Assembly (NCBI GenBank): GCA_009773515.1
Contig: WSXX01000011.1
Coordinates: forward strand, 104,580 to 168,579
DNA from: Bacteroidota bacterium
Lineage (GTDB): Bacteria > Bacteroidota > Bacteroidia > Bacteroidales > Lentimicrobiaceae
Direction of reading: 5' to 3'
DNA length: 64,000 bases
Under the pieces are notes generated by a model. The model was not told the DNA's origin, did not search any database, and saw nothing but the letters and a program-made list of their open reading frames with translations. The position numbers were made by a program, and so were the translations under genes. The stretch's first letter is position 1. Every line of letters begins with the position of its first letter. Below are positions 8,615 to 17,187 of the stretch, one piece after another.

Positions 8615-11278
8615 TTAAAAATCGATGGTCATTTGCACCACATCGTCATCGGGTGGTGATTTTCGCTCCTGCGAAGGCAGTTCAATTGGTTTCTCTTCAG
8701 GAATTTCTTCAGGCTCAGGGGTTTCAACAACCGGAGGAGAATAAGGCAATGGTTCAAGCATCATAATCTTTTTTACAGAATAGGTAGTGATACGCTTGCC
8801 CTTTGCTTTATGGCTTTTTACCTCAATAAACTGTGCGGCTTCAATTTCTTCTTCATCAATCGCCCTGTTGTTAAGTTTTTCATCAAAAACAACCTGAAAA
8901 CGCGGAAGCCAGTCTGTTGAAACCAGAATCAACTTTGATGCAGCTTCGTCGCCGATAAATTCCGTTTTCTTATCGGTAATTTCCGGAAGGAATCTTTTGA
9001 GGTAGTAGAATTTCTTCTCCCCATTGTAATAAACAGCCGTAATGGGTTTTGAAGCGTCGAATTTTTCAATGACGACCATATCCTCATCAAAATGATTGGA
9101 AAGATCATAATTAAAAAGACGATAGTGCCCCGATTGCATCAGGGTAATTATCTTATTATCACCGGAAAAGGCGCCCAATAATCGCCCGCGACCTTCAGTG
9201 TTCAGTCTGCGGATTGAATCATCATACCATATATCTCTGGCGCCAAGGGTTGAAACGCCTGCTTCTCCCTGAGTAACTTTTTTAACAGCGTATTTTGTCA
9301 GGGTATTTCCCAGAGAGCTTCTTCCTTTAATAGCCAGGGTACTGAAATCAAAATCAAAGCTTGGCTTTTTAAGTTTTGGCCGTGGTTTCAGAATAACCTT
9401 TATGGTTTCAGCCTCTCCGTTCGGATTTGCAGTGAAATAAAGCACTTTAGAGCCCGGCGTTCCTTTGGTGAGCGGGTATTCTTTATCGCGGGTAATTCCA
9501 ACTACGGCAAAACGCTTAACGTATGCCCCGCCGTTTTTGCCGTCCTGATAAACCATGTTGTATATGGTTCGTTCATCATTTTTGCGAAAAACATCAATGT
9601 GAATAATGTTTTCGCCAACGAATACCTTATCAACCACTTTGGTTACCAGAAATGTTCCATCCTCTCTGAAAACAATAATATCATCAATATCAGAGCAATC
9701 ACAGACAAACTCGTCTTTTTTAAGACCTATACCGGCAAAACCTTCGATGCGGTTAACGTATAGCTTCTGATTGGATGCGGCCACCATCGTAGCCTCAATG
9801 GTGTCAAAATTCCGAAGTTCGGTGCGTCTCTCCTTTCCTTTGCCATATTTGCGTTTGATATTCCGGTAATACTCAATGGCATACTCGGTAAGATTGGCCA
9901 GATAATGCTCTACCTGAGCCTTTTCGTCGTTCAGGTTGCGAATGGATTCATCGGCTTTAAAGGAATTGAATTTCGAAATCCGTTTGATTTTAATTTCGGT
10001 CAGCCGGAGAATATCGTCAATGGTGATTTCCCTGTAAAATTGAGGTTTGTAAGGATCAAGTGACTTATCGATGGTTTCCAGAACTTCTTCCCAGCTGGTA
10101 CATTCTTCAATATTGTGGTATATCCGGTTCTCGATAAAAATACGTTCAAGAGAAGCAAACAGCAGATTCTCGAGCAATTCAGCTCTTCTTATCTCAAGTT
10201 CAGTTCTTAGCAACTCAACAGTATGTAATGTTGATTCCCTAAGAATTTCAGAAACGCTCAAAAACCTTGGTTTCCCGCCCTGAATCACAGTATTGTTTGG
10301 CGAAATTGAGATCTCGCAATCGGTAAACGCAAACAACGCATCAATAGTGGTATCAGGCGAAACCCCGGGAGTAAGATGAATCAGAATTTCAACATTCTGG
10401 GCAGTATTGTCATCTATTTTCCGGATTTTAATTTTGCCCTTTTCGTTGGCGGTCACTATCGTATCGATAAGGCTTTCGGTGGTAACGCCGAATGGAAGTT
10501 CACTTACCAGCAACGTCTTTTTATCAAGCTGACTGATTTTTGCCCTGAGTCTTACTTTGCCTCCCCGCAGGCCTTCGTTATATTTTGAGCAATCAGCGAG
10601 TCCCCCTGTCGGGAAATCAGGGAGCAGTTCAAATTCTTTACCCTGAAGAACCTTAATTGATGCATCAATCAGTTCAAGAAAGTTGTGAGGAAGTATTTTT
10701 GATGCCAGACCAACGGCAATGCCCTCAACTCCCTGTGCAAGCAGCAATGGAAATTTCACAGGAAGCGAAACCGGCTCCTTGTTTCTTCCGTCGTATGAGA
10801 GTTTCCATTTGGTTGTTTTTGGATTAAAGACCACTTCACGGGCAAATTTGCTGAGTCGTGCTTCAATGTAACGCGGAGCAGCTGCCCTGTCGCCGGTATG
10901 CACATTTCCCCAGTTTCCCTGAGTGTCGATCAGCAGGTCTTTTTGACCAAGCTGAACCAAAGCATCACCAATTGAAGCATCGCCGTGAGGATGATACTTC
11001 ATGGTATGACCAATGATGTTTGCAACTTTATTATATCGTCCGTCATCCAGCTCGTCCATGGCATGAAGAATGCGCCGCTGCACAGGCTTTAATCCATCAA
11101 GTATCTCAGGAACAGCACGTTCCAGAATCACATACGAGGCATAGTCAAGAAACCATGTTTTGTACATTCCCGACAATTGTATGGCCTTGTGCAATTCAAC
11201 CGACTCCTGAGGTATCCCGATTTCCGGAATCTCCTCTGGTCCGATACCATCAGATCCATTTATGTTTTCTTCTTCCAT
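8615..11278 (-). CDS. parC: DNA topoisomerase IV subunit A / gyrase A family
   Basis: Catalytic subunit of a type IIA topoisomerase that unlinks daughter chromosomes. The 887 residues contain the winged-helix breakage-reunion domain (about 38-480) with the active tyrosine Y137 in AAAPRYIEARLS, the preceding HPHGDASIGDAL motif, and a C-terminal beta-pinwheel (about 500-800). The C-terminus ends in an acidic, proline-rich tail. No GyrA-box (QRRGGKG type) is evident, which with the length favours ParC over GyrA. The partner parE is not in this window. It sits 35 bp after the BatA-like gene and 24 bp before the flavodiiron gene. Confidence 0.93.
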   Translation of the reverse strand: MEEENINGSDGIGPEEIPEIGIPQESVELHKAIQLSGMYKTWFLDYASYVILERAVPEILDGLKPVQRRILHAMDELDDGRYNKVANIIGHTMKYHPHGDASIGDALVQLGQKDLLIDTQGNWGNVHTGDRAAAPRYIEARLSKFAREVVFNPKTTKWKLSYDGRNKEPVSLPVKFPLLLAQGVEGIAVGLASKILPHNFLELIDASIKVLQGKEFELLPDFPTGGLADCSKYNEGLRGGKVRLRAKISQLDKKTLLVSELPFGVTTESLIDTIVTANEKGKIKIRKIDDNTAQNVEILIHLTPGVSPDTTIDALFAFTDCEISISPNNTVIQGGKPRFLSVSEILRESTLHTVELLRTELEIRRAELLENLLFASLERIFIENRIYHNIEECTSWEEVLETIDKSLDPYKPQFYREITIDDILRLTEIKIKRISKFNSFKADESIRNLNDEKAQVEHYLANLTEYAIEYYRNIKRKYGKGKERRTELRNFDTIEATMVAASNQKLYVNRIEGFAGIGLKKDEFVCDCSDIDDIIVFREDGTFLVTKVVDKVFVGENIIHIDVFRKNDERTIYNMVYQDGKNGGAYVKRFAVVGITRDKEYPLTKGTPGSKVLYFTANPNGEAETIKVILKPRPKLKKPSFDFDFSTLAIKGRSSLGNTLTKYAVKKVTQGEAGVSTLGARDIWYDDSIRRLNTEGRGRLLGAFSGDNKIITLMQSGHYRLFNYDLSNHFDEDMVVIEKFDASKPITAVYYNGEKKFYYLKRFLPEITDKKTEFIGDEAASKLILVSTDWLPRFQVVFDEKLNNRAIDEEEIEAAQFIEVKSHKAKGKRITTYSVKKIMMLEPLPYSPPVVETPEPEEIPEEKPIELPSQERKSPPDDDVVQMTIDF

Positions 11279-11313
11279 TCTTGTATTACCTCACTTTTCT
11301 CAATTTTAAGTAA

Positions 11314-13383
11314 TTATACTTTTGTTTCAGCCGATTTCTTCCTGAAAAACCGAAGCAAAAGTACTTCTGCCAGAATAAAAATCAAAGCTGCAATTATAAA
11401 CCATTTCCAGAGTTTACGGCCATGATTTCTTTCAGAAATCAACCTTGATATTTCTTTTTTACCTTCCGAGAGAACAGTTATGCCTGAAACTTCACCAATC
11501 ACAGTTTTTAACTGCTCAGCATCGGCAAATCTGAGATCAGATTCTTTTCGGTTAAAGTTGAATGCCAGTACATTAACAATTTTATCAGCATCGTTTACAT
11601 TATAAAAACCTGCTTCGGTTATGTTATTCCGCAAAAATATAACAGACTGTCCATCCACTTGCCTGATCTCAGGAATAAACTCATACGACCCTTCTTCATT
11701 TTTGATTCTGAACACATTATCGCCGGCGGGCTTAACATTTCCAACCTTTATTGCAGTTTCGTGCTGTGTATAATACATCAAAGGAGGATGACTTTCGCTC
11801 TCAAAGGCAATGTTCAGCATTACCGGCACAAAAAGTGCATGACGTGGAAAATTTCCCCAGTCATCGGATAATGAAACTGCACTTAAATAAGTTTTCCCCT
11901 GCCCCACCGATTTCATTGTAAATAATGGATCACCGTTATCGAGGGTCATGATGTCATCAGAAATGCCTGCTGAAGGTCTGGTAATTCTATAATGTTTGCT
12001 TATGAACGGCAAGTCAGCATTATCCTGAATGGCGCCGCTACCATCAAAAACGTTATTAAAAACAATATGACTCTTATTAATTTTTGCTACCCTGCCCGCC
12101 GTTGTGTCAATCTGACCAAAAAGAGGAGCAGCAAGACCTGCAAGCATTTGGTTAACCAGATCCATATTATCGCCATCAGGTGGAAAAATCAACACATCTC
12201 CACCTTGCTCAATAAAACTGCTCAATTCCGAAACTGATCCGGATGAAAGGTTGGAAACGCCATTCAGAATTATCAGTTGATTTTCGGAAAGCCTTGAAAA
12301 ATTTGTTTGCCTGAGTGTTGAATTTGCGAACTGAAGTACTGAATCCACAGCAAAAACACTGGTCAGATAAGGATCCTGTTCATCCTGATTGATGGCCAGA
12401 ATAGGGATAGACTCGGTGACTGTAAACGACAGGTAATAGCTGTCATCAAAAACCACAGGATAATCGCTGATTTCAACCACAGCATTTTGCTGACCAGAAT
12501 TGGTGGTACTAAAAGCAAGTGTGGTAATCTGAGAGGTGTTGGCTTCTATATCAATGGATGCAATGGCGCGTTGTTCGCCATTAATAAGCAATCTGACAGG
12601 AATTTTCTCAAGATTATTCTCCGAAATATTTGAAATCTTAACCTGTAGACCCGCTGTTTGGTTAACCCTGAGCACCGGATTATCAAACCAGCAGGTATCG
12701 ATATAAAGATTCCCGGCCTGATTTCCACCAACGGGCACAAGGTATGTTGAAAAATCAGCAGAACTATCAGGCAGTGATGACAACATTGTTGAATACTGAA
12801 AATCAGAAATCAAATATGAAGAAGCAGAAGGGTAACGGGAATTTTTCAGAACATCAGATTGCCGGGCATACACTTCAGTGAAACTTCGGGCCACCGGCCC
12901 CGGCTTAATATCCTTAAGCATCAGCAGAAATTCATCTCTTGACACCAACCTCTGATGCCGGCTTTCAAAATCGTTGGTGAGAAGTTGAAAAAGATCATCA
13001 GCATCGTAAGCCAACGCAATATCCGCAGCTTTTCTCTTGGCCTCATCCAGTTTTCGCCCGTCGGCATCGGCTGCTTCCATGCTGAATGAATTATCAACAA
13101 AAACTCCTGCAATCTGCACACTTCCGGTTACAACATTTTCGCGGATCGGGATATATGGCTGTGCAAAAGCCATAACCAAAGCAATGATTGTGAGGATTCT
13201 TGCTGCAAGAACCAAAAGGTGCAGTAGTTCAGATTGCTTGCGGGTTTTCTTCTGAAAATTGCGCAACAGGTCAACATTGCTGAAATATATTTTCCGGTAT
13301 CGCCTGAAATTAAAGAGATGAATAGCAACAGGGATAGCTATAGCAAAAAGGCCAAACAGAAAAAAGGGGTTTACAAATTGCAT
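11314..13383 (-). CDS. BatA-type double-transmembrane protein
   Basis: Membrane protein with the N-terminal two-helix anchor typical of Bacteroidota BatA-domain proteins (MQFVNPFFLFGLFAIAIPVA, then IHLFNFRRYRKIYFSN, and a second helix LLVLAARILTIIALVMAFAQ). A von Willebrand A-like domain follows (FVDNSFSMEAADADGRKLDE), then a long periplasmic part with a glutamine-amidotransferase-like segment (IEQGGDVLIFPPDGDNMD), and a last transmembrane helix near the C-terminus (WFIIAALIFILAEVLLL). The ATG at 13383 is chosen over an upstream GTG because it matches the family start and leaves room for a promoter element at 13409-13416. The role is unknown; related proteins are linked to envelope stress or aerotolerance. 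Confidence 0.88.
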   Translation of the reverse strand: MQFVNPFFLFGLFAIAIPVAIHLFNFRRYRKIYFSNVDLLRNFQKKTRKQSELLHLLVLAARILTIIALVMAFAQPYIPIRENVVTGSVQIAGVFVDNSFSMEAADADGRKLDEAKRKAADIALAYDADDLFQLLTNDFESRHQRLVSRDEFLLMLKDIKPGPVARSFTEVYARQSDVLKNSRYPSASSYLISDFQYSTMLSSLPDSSADFSTYLVPVGGNQAGNLYIDTCWFDNPVLRVNQTAGLQVKISNISENNLEKIPVRLLINGEQRAIASIDIEANTSQITTLAFSTTNSGQQNAVVEISDYPVVFDDSYYLSFTVTESIPILAINQDEQDPYLTSVFAVDSVLQFANSTLRQTNFSRLSENQLIILNGVSNLSSGSVSELSSFIEQGGDVLIFPPDGDNMDLVNQMLAGLAAPLFGQIDTTAGRVAKINKSHIVFNNVFDGSGAIQDNADLPFISKHYRITRPSAGISDDIMTLDNGDPLFTMKSVGQGKTYLSAVSLSDDWGNFPRHALFVPVMLNIAFESESHPPLMYYTQHETAIKVGNVKPAGDNVFRIKNEEGSYEFIPEIRQVDGQSVIFLRNNITEAGFYNVNDADKIVNVLAFNFNRKESDLRFADAEQLKTVIGEVSGITVLSEGKKEISRLISERNHGRKLWKWFIIAALIFILAEVLLLRFFRKKSAETKV

Positions 13384-13408
13384 AAAATAATTCAGCACTA
13401 TTGAAGTG

Positions 13409-13416
13409 CAAATTTA
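13409..13416 (-). promoter_or_regulatory. Candidate -7 element of the BatA-parC-flavodiiron operon
   Basis: On the minus strand this reads TAAATTTG, matching TAnnTTTG, 26 bp upstream of the preferred ATG at 13383. It supports that start over the GTG at 13398. Confidence 0.5.
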
Positions 13417-13510
13417 ACAAATATGCTTCAACTGCCGGAGAATGTATTAAAGAAACCTGATAACGCTATTTAATTGATTATCCGGATCCAATAAAAGACA
13501 AATTGCCTGA

Positions 13511-13542
13511 AAACCAAAAAGGGCCCGTTTTTCAGCGGGCCC
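13511..13542 (-). terminator. Rho-independent terminator after the second ferritin-like gene
   Basis: On the minus strand a GGGCCCG/CGGGCCC stem (13521-13542) is followed by a T-rich run. It lies about 20 bp beyond the stop of the ferritin-like gene at 13564. Confidence 0.85.
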
Positions 13543-13563
13543 GGGGTTATTATAGTAGGTTTT

Positions 13564-14016
13564 TCAACAGAGTAGTAATGAGTCGTTGTATTCAGCTTCA
13601 ACCCCTAGTTTGTGTGTGTTTTCCTTTACTGCCATCGATTTGAACACATCTCTCAGATCATTGTCAGAAGACCTGGATGCCATTTCGAGATATAACTTAA
13701 GCGCCAGCCTGATTTTGCGCATGGCAATTTCAAGAATTTCGTTGTATTTTAGCTCATCTTCACCATGATAACCATTCAATTGCCCGTTAATTTCAATACC
13801 AGCAAATAACTCTTCAGGTACTTCGTCATGAGAGGTCTGGCGTAGCCTGCTGAGGCTCACAACCTGCGCAAATTCTTCACGTGCGTAATTGCTGAAAGTT
13901 CTCTTTAATCTGGTATTTCTGGCATTGTGAGCCAGTCTGTTAAAGAGGTTGGCACACTCCTGTGCATTTCTCATTGCAAAGTGAAGCGCGTCATCTTTTG
14001 AATTGAGGGTTTTCAT
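13564..14016 (-). CDS. Ferritin-like protein with degenerate diiron site
   Basis: A 150-residue four-helix protein paralogous to the gene just upstream at 14153-14608; the two align along their whole length. The helix-4 ExxH motif is kept (KENTHK). In helix 2 the histidine is replaced (REEFAQV against HEEMGHK in the paralogue), and the helix-3 glutamate position has Ile-Arg (MRKIRLALKLY against MKKEKAAFRLY). It therefore probably cannot bind two irons in the usual way and may act as a partner or have a non-enzymatic role. It has its own terminator, and one also separates it from the paralogue. Confidence 0.8.
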   Translation of the reverse strand: MKTLNSKDDALHFAMRNAQECANLFNRLAHNARNTRLKRTFSNYAREEFAQVVSLSRLRQTSHDEVPEELFAGIEINGQLNGYHGEDELKYNEILEIAMRKIRLALKLYLEMASRSSDNDLRDVFKSMAVKENTHKLGVEAEYNDSLLLC

Positions 14017-14107
14017 GGGTTCAAATTTTGTGTTACTGAGCTGAAGAAAATCTGAAGAAATTATATCATTTATATAAATAAATGCAAAAAGTAACTGATT
14101 TTTATAA

Positions 14108-14136
14108 AAAAAAACCGCTCGATTGAGCGGTTTTTT
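14108..14136 (-). terminator. Terminator after the first ferritin-like gene
   Basis: An ACCGCTC/GAGCGGT stem with a GATT loop (about 14114-14131) is flanked by A and T runs on both sides, so it can work in both directions. It ends the minus-strand gene at 14153-14608. Confidence 0.88.
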
Positions 14137-14152
14137 ATACTTGAATAGTAAA

Positions 14153-14608
14153 TTAATTTTCCTTCAGCACATGTTGATCATATTCAATCTCGAACCGGAG
14201 CTTATGTTTTGACTCTTCAAGCGCCAAAGACATAAAAACAGCTTTACTTTCAGAATCAGAGGCCAATTGCGACAGATCCATATACAGCCGGAATGCTGCT
14301 TTTTCCTTTTTCATTGCAAGTACCAGAGCTTCGTCATATTTCATCTCAGGGCCAGGAAAAACATCGACCATATAATCACTTATTTTCAGATCGTTAATTA
14401 TTTCATTGCTTACACTCATCAGACCTGTTTCTCTGATTGTCATAAGCTTTGCCTTGTGACCCATCTCCTCATGGGCGTATTGCCTGAAAATCTGCTTCAT
14501 TTCCGGATTATTTACCTGACTTGACAGCCGGGTATAAAAATCAACGGACTCCTGTTCAGAGTTTATTGCAAAAAGGAGGATTTCATCGATACTGTTGAAG
14601 GATTTCAT
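14153..14608 (-). CDS. Ferritin-like (rubrerythrin-type) diiron protein
   Basis: A 151-residue four-helix-bundle protein of the rubrerythrin/ferritin-like group, without a rubredoxin domain. Metal-ligand positions look intact: a glutamate in helix 1 (NSEQESVDFYTRL), ExxH in helix 2 (HEEMGHK), a glutamate in helix 3 (KKEKAAFRLY) and ExxH in helix 4 (EESKHK). It probably handles peroxide or iron in the cytoplasm. It is followed by a strong terminator and then a diverged paralogue. A TATATTTG element at 14633-14640 may be its promoter. Confidence 0.85.
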   Translation of the reverse strand: MKSFNSIDEILLFAINSEQESVDFYTRLSSQVNNPEMKQIFRQYAHEEMGHKAKLMTIRETGLMSVSNEIINDLKISDYMVDVFPGPEMKYDEALVLAMKKEKAAFRLYMDLSQLASDSESKAVFMSLALEESKHKLRFEIEYDQHVLKEN

Positions 14609-14632
14609 AGAAAAAAAGAGTTTGTTGCTGAC

Positions 14633-14640
14633 AAATATAA
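14633..14640 (-). promoter_or_regulatory. Candidate -7 element of the ferritin-like gene
   Basis: The minus strand reads TATATTTG, an exact TAnnTTTG match, 24 bp upstream of the ATG of the gene at 14153-14608. Confidence 0.5.
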
Positions 14641-14815
14641 ATATTTCCTTAAGCCGGACGATAGTGTTTTAAAATTTTATACCATCTGCAAACGCCACAC
14701 TTTTCTCTATATTACTCTGTGACAGCACGTTAAAAAAATTACCTGATCCATAAAACCTTTAGAAAGTAAAATTTTCAGTAAAACACTTATCATCAGCTTT
14801 TCAATTTGCATTAAC

Positions 14816-14842
14816 AAAAAAAGCCCCGGAAGAATCCGGGGC
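14816..14842 (-). terminator. Terminator of gdhA
   Basis: A GCCCCGGA/TCCGGGGC stem with an AGAA loop on the plus strand; on the minus strand it is followed by seven T. It lies about 33 bp past the gdhA stop. Confidence 0.9.
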
Positions 14843-14875
14843 CTCAGGTAATTCAACACATAATAAATCCGGAGA

Positions 14876-16213
14876 TCAGATAACTCCCTGATCAAGCATG
14901 GCATTTGCTACTTTAAGGAAACCAGCAATGTTGGCACCCTTTACGTAGTTAACATAACCATCTTCCTGTTTTCCGTATTTTACACACTGACTATGAATCT
15001 CGGTCATAATCTGGTGCAGTTTAGCATCAACTTCATCTGCAGTCCAGCTGATTTTCATCGAATTCTGGGTCATTTCCAGTCCTGAAGTAGCAACACCACC
15101 GGCATTTACAGCTTTTCCAGGTCCAAACATAACTTTATTTTCGAGGAACACATTAACTCCATCAGGAGTTGTTGGCATGTTAGCTCCTTCAGCAACACAG
15201 ATAACTCCGTTTGCAACAAGCGCTTTAGCATCTTCGAGTCCAAGCTCGTTCTGAGTAGCACAAGGCAAAGCAACATCGCACTTCACTTCCCATGGGCGTT
15301 TACCCTGGTGGAACTGTGCATTGGGAAATTCATAGGAATATGGTTTTACGATATCCTGGTTTGATGCGCGGAGTTCAAGCATATAATCAATCTTAGCACC
15401 TGAAATTCCATCAGGATCATAGATATAACCATCAGGACCTGAAATGGTAACTACTTTACCACCTAATTCAGTAACCTTTGAAGCAGCACCCCATGCAACA
15501 TTACCAAAACCACTGATAGCAACAGTTTTACCTGTGAAATCAAGTCCTTTGGTTTTCAGCATTTCATGAGCAAAATAAACAGCACCAAAACCTGTAGCTT
15601 CGGGTCTGAGAATACTTCCACCCCAGTTGCGGCCTTTACCTGTAAGAACACCTGTGTGCTCTGAAGCAAGTTTCTTGTACATTCCGTACATGAAACCGAT
15701 CTCACGGCCACCAACTCCGATGTCACCGGCTGGAACGTCGGTTTCAGGACCAATCATTTTCCACAACTCAAGCATAAATGCCTGGCAGAAACGCATAATT
15801 TCAGCGTTTGACTTTCCTTTAGGATCGAAATCGCTGCCACCTTTACCACCGCCCATAGGAAGTGTGGTGAGGCTGTTCTTGAAAATCTGCTCGAAACCGA
15901 GGAATTTCAGGATGCTGAGGTTAACACTCGGGTGGAAGCGCAGACCACCTTTGTAAGGTCCGATTGCGCCATTGAACTGGACTCTGTAACCAAGGTTTAC
16001 GTGAACCTTGCCATTGTCGTCAACCCAGGATACTTTGAATGTCAGAATACGGTCAGGCTCAACTATACGCTCGACTATACCGGCTGATTCAAACTGTGGG
16101 TTCTCGTTGTAAATGTCTTCGATAGATTCAAGAACCTCGCGTACTGCTTGCAAGTACTCAACTTCTCCCGGATGTTTTTTCTCCAGGTCGGTCATGATTT
16201 TTTCCAGATTCAT
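14876..16213 (-). CDS. gdhA: Glutamate dehydrogenase, hexameric class
   Basis: Interconverts 2-oxoglutarate plus ammonia and glutamate using NAD(P)H. The 445-residue length fits the small hexameric enzyme. The catalytic glycine-rich motif LPMGGGKGGSDFDPKGKS (active lysine in GGGKGG), GDIGVGGREIGFMYGMYKKL, and the nucleotide-binding FTGKTVAISGFGNVAWGAA are all present. The form is most like the NADP-dependent biosynthetic type, but coenzyme preference is an inference. A well-formed promoter lies at 16279-16311 and a strong terminator follows, so it is a single-gene unit. Confidence 0.97.
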   Translation of the reverse strand: MNLEKIMTDLEKKHPGEVEYLQAVREVLESIEDIYNENPQFESAGIVERIVEPDRILTFKVSWVDDNGKVHVNLGYRVQFNGAIGPYKGGLRFHPSVNLSILKFLGFEQIFKNSLTTLPMGGGKGGSDFDPKGKSNAEIMRFCQAFMLELWKMIGPETDVPAGDIGVGGREIGFMYGMYKKLASEHTGVLTGKGRNWGGSILRPEATGFGAVYFAHEMLKTKGLDFTGKTVAISGFGNVAWGAASKVTELGGKVVTISGPDGYIYDPDGISGAKIDYMLELRASNQDIVKPYSYEFPNAQFHQGKRPWEVKCDVALPCATQNELGLEDAKALVANGVICVAEGANMPTTPDGVNVFLENKVMFGPGKAVNAGGVATSGLEMTQNSMKISWTADEVDAKLHQIMTEIHSQCVKYGKQEDGYVNYVKGANIAGFLKVANAMLDQGVI

Positions 16214-16278
16214 CTTGAGGATGTTTTAGGATGGTTAATTTATGTGAAATTTGTAACAATGTTATCTGAATAACAGGG

Positions 16279-16311
16279 CAAATTTATGTCATAAAAAATG
16301 ATATTTCCAAA
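16279..16311 (-). promoter_or_regulatory. gdhA promoter (TTTG-N21-TAAATTTG)
   Basis: On the minus strand a TTTG (16308-16311) is followed after 21 bp by TAAATTTG (16279-16286), matching both Bacteroidota promoter elements. Transcription would start near 16272, giving a leader of about 60 bases. Confidence 0.7.
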
Positions 16312-16445
16312 TTTACCTGAAAAGAAATTTTTATTCCGATTTTCTCAGACCTCATCCAGCTAAATTTTTATAAATCAATTAGTTTAGAATAATTCTAAAG
16401 AGTAATTCCCATCAGTTTATCCTACAACCCATTGACTGAAATAAG

Positions 16446-17117
16446 CTATTTGGTTACAGCAGAATTTTCAGGATTTTCGGTCACCACATCATCAACATAA
16501 TAAACTGTGCTTATCAGCTCACCATTCTGGTCAAAAGTTTTTTCAGGACCGTTTCTGAGGTTATTTTTATAATTAACTTCCTTCCAGAGTTTGCCATTTA
16601 CATGAAATGCCAGCTGAACACCTTCACCCATTTTGTATGAGCCCTGTCCTATTTTAAATCCGAACTCATTGTAGTAAGTCCATTCACCATCAAACATGCC
16701 GTTTGAATACATCCCATCAATCATTAGATCGCCGTTTATATGATACACGCGATAGGGACCGTGAAGTGTGTCATTGCGATACGTTTTCTCGTCAATCTTG
16801 GCACGGGTCTCATTCCATTGAACCGACAAGCCATTACGTTTGCCGTTTTCATACATTTCTTCTGACTGTTTGCGGCCATTGTAATGCCAACGGGTGGTTT
16901 TGCCATGCAATTCACCATTCTGATATTCAACTTCGAGTTCTTTGCTGCCGTTCAGGAAGTAATATGTAGTAGTTCCGTGCTGCTTTTTCCCCTTAAACTG
17001 CTGCACAAGTTTGATTGTTCCATCCGGGTGTTTCTCAACAACTTCCCGCTTACAGGAAATAAAAATCAAAGAAATCAGTCCAAGAATTAAAAATTGCTTA
17101 ATTGTTTTTTTTATCAT
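16446..17117 (-). CDS. YwqK-type MORN-repeat lipoprotein
   Basis: A 223-residue lipoprotein: the signal peptide ends LIFISC, with the lipidated cysteine at about residue 22. The body is a run of MORN_2-type repeats of about 22 residues (for example GTTTYYFLNGSKELEVEYQN and GKTTRWHYNGRKQSEEMYEN, then HGPYRVYHINGDLMIDGMYS). Proteins of this kind are often labelled toxin-antitoxin YwqK antitoxins, but there is no toxin gene next to it and the membrane anchor argues for a surface or periplasmic role. The binding partner is unknown. Confidence 0.85.
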   Translation of the reverse strand: MIKKTIKQFLILGLISLIFISCKREVVEKHPDGTIKLVQQFKGKKQHGTTTYYFLNGSKELEVEYQNGELHGKTTRWHYNGRKQSEEMYENGKRNGLSVQWNETRAKIDEKTYRNDTLHGPYRVYHINGDLMIDGMYSNGMFDGEWTYYNEFGFKIGQGSYKMGEGVQLAFHVNGKLWKEVNYKNNLRNGPEKTFDQNGELISTVYYVDDVVTENPENSAVTK

Positions 17118-17187
17118 TTTTAAAAGATTTTTTTCAATTTCTGCCAGATGATTTTTTCTGGTAAAAGCCCGAAAATAAGCTTAATAC

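Noticed and set aside
16446..17117. YwqK antitoxin of a toxin-antitoxin pair
   Set aside because: There is a lipoprotein signal and no neighbouring toxin-like gene; MORN-repeat lipoproteins are common in this phylum without toxins.
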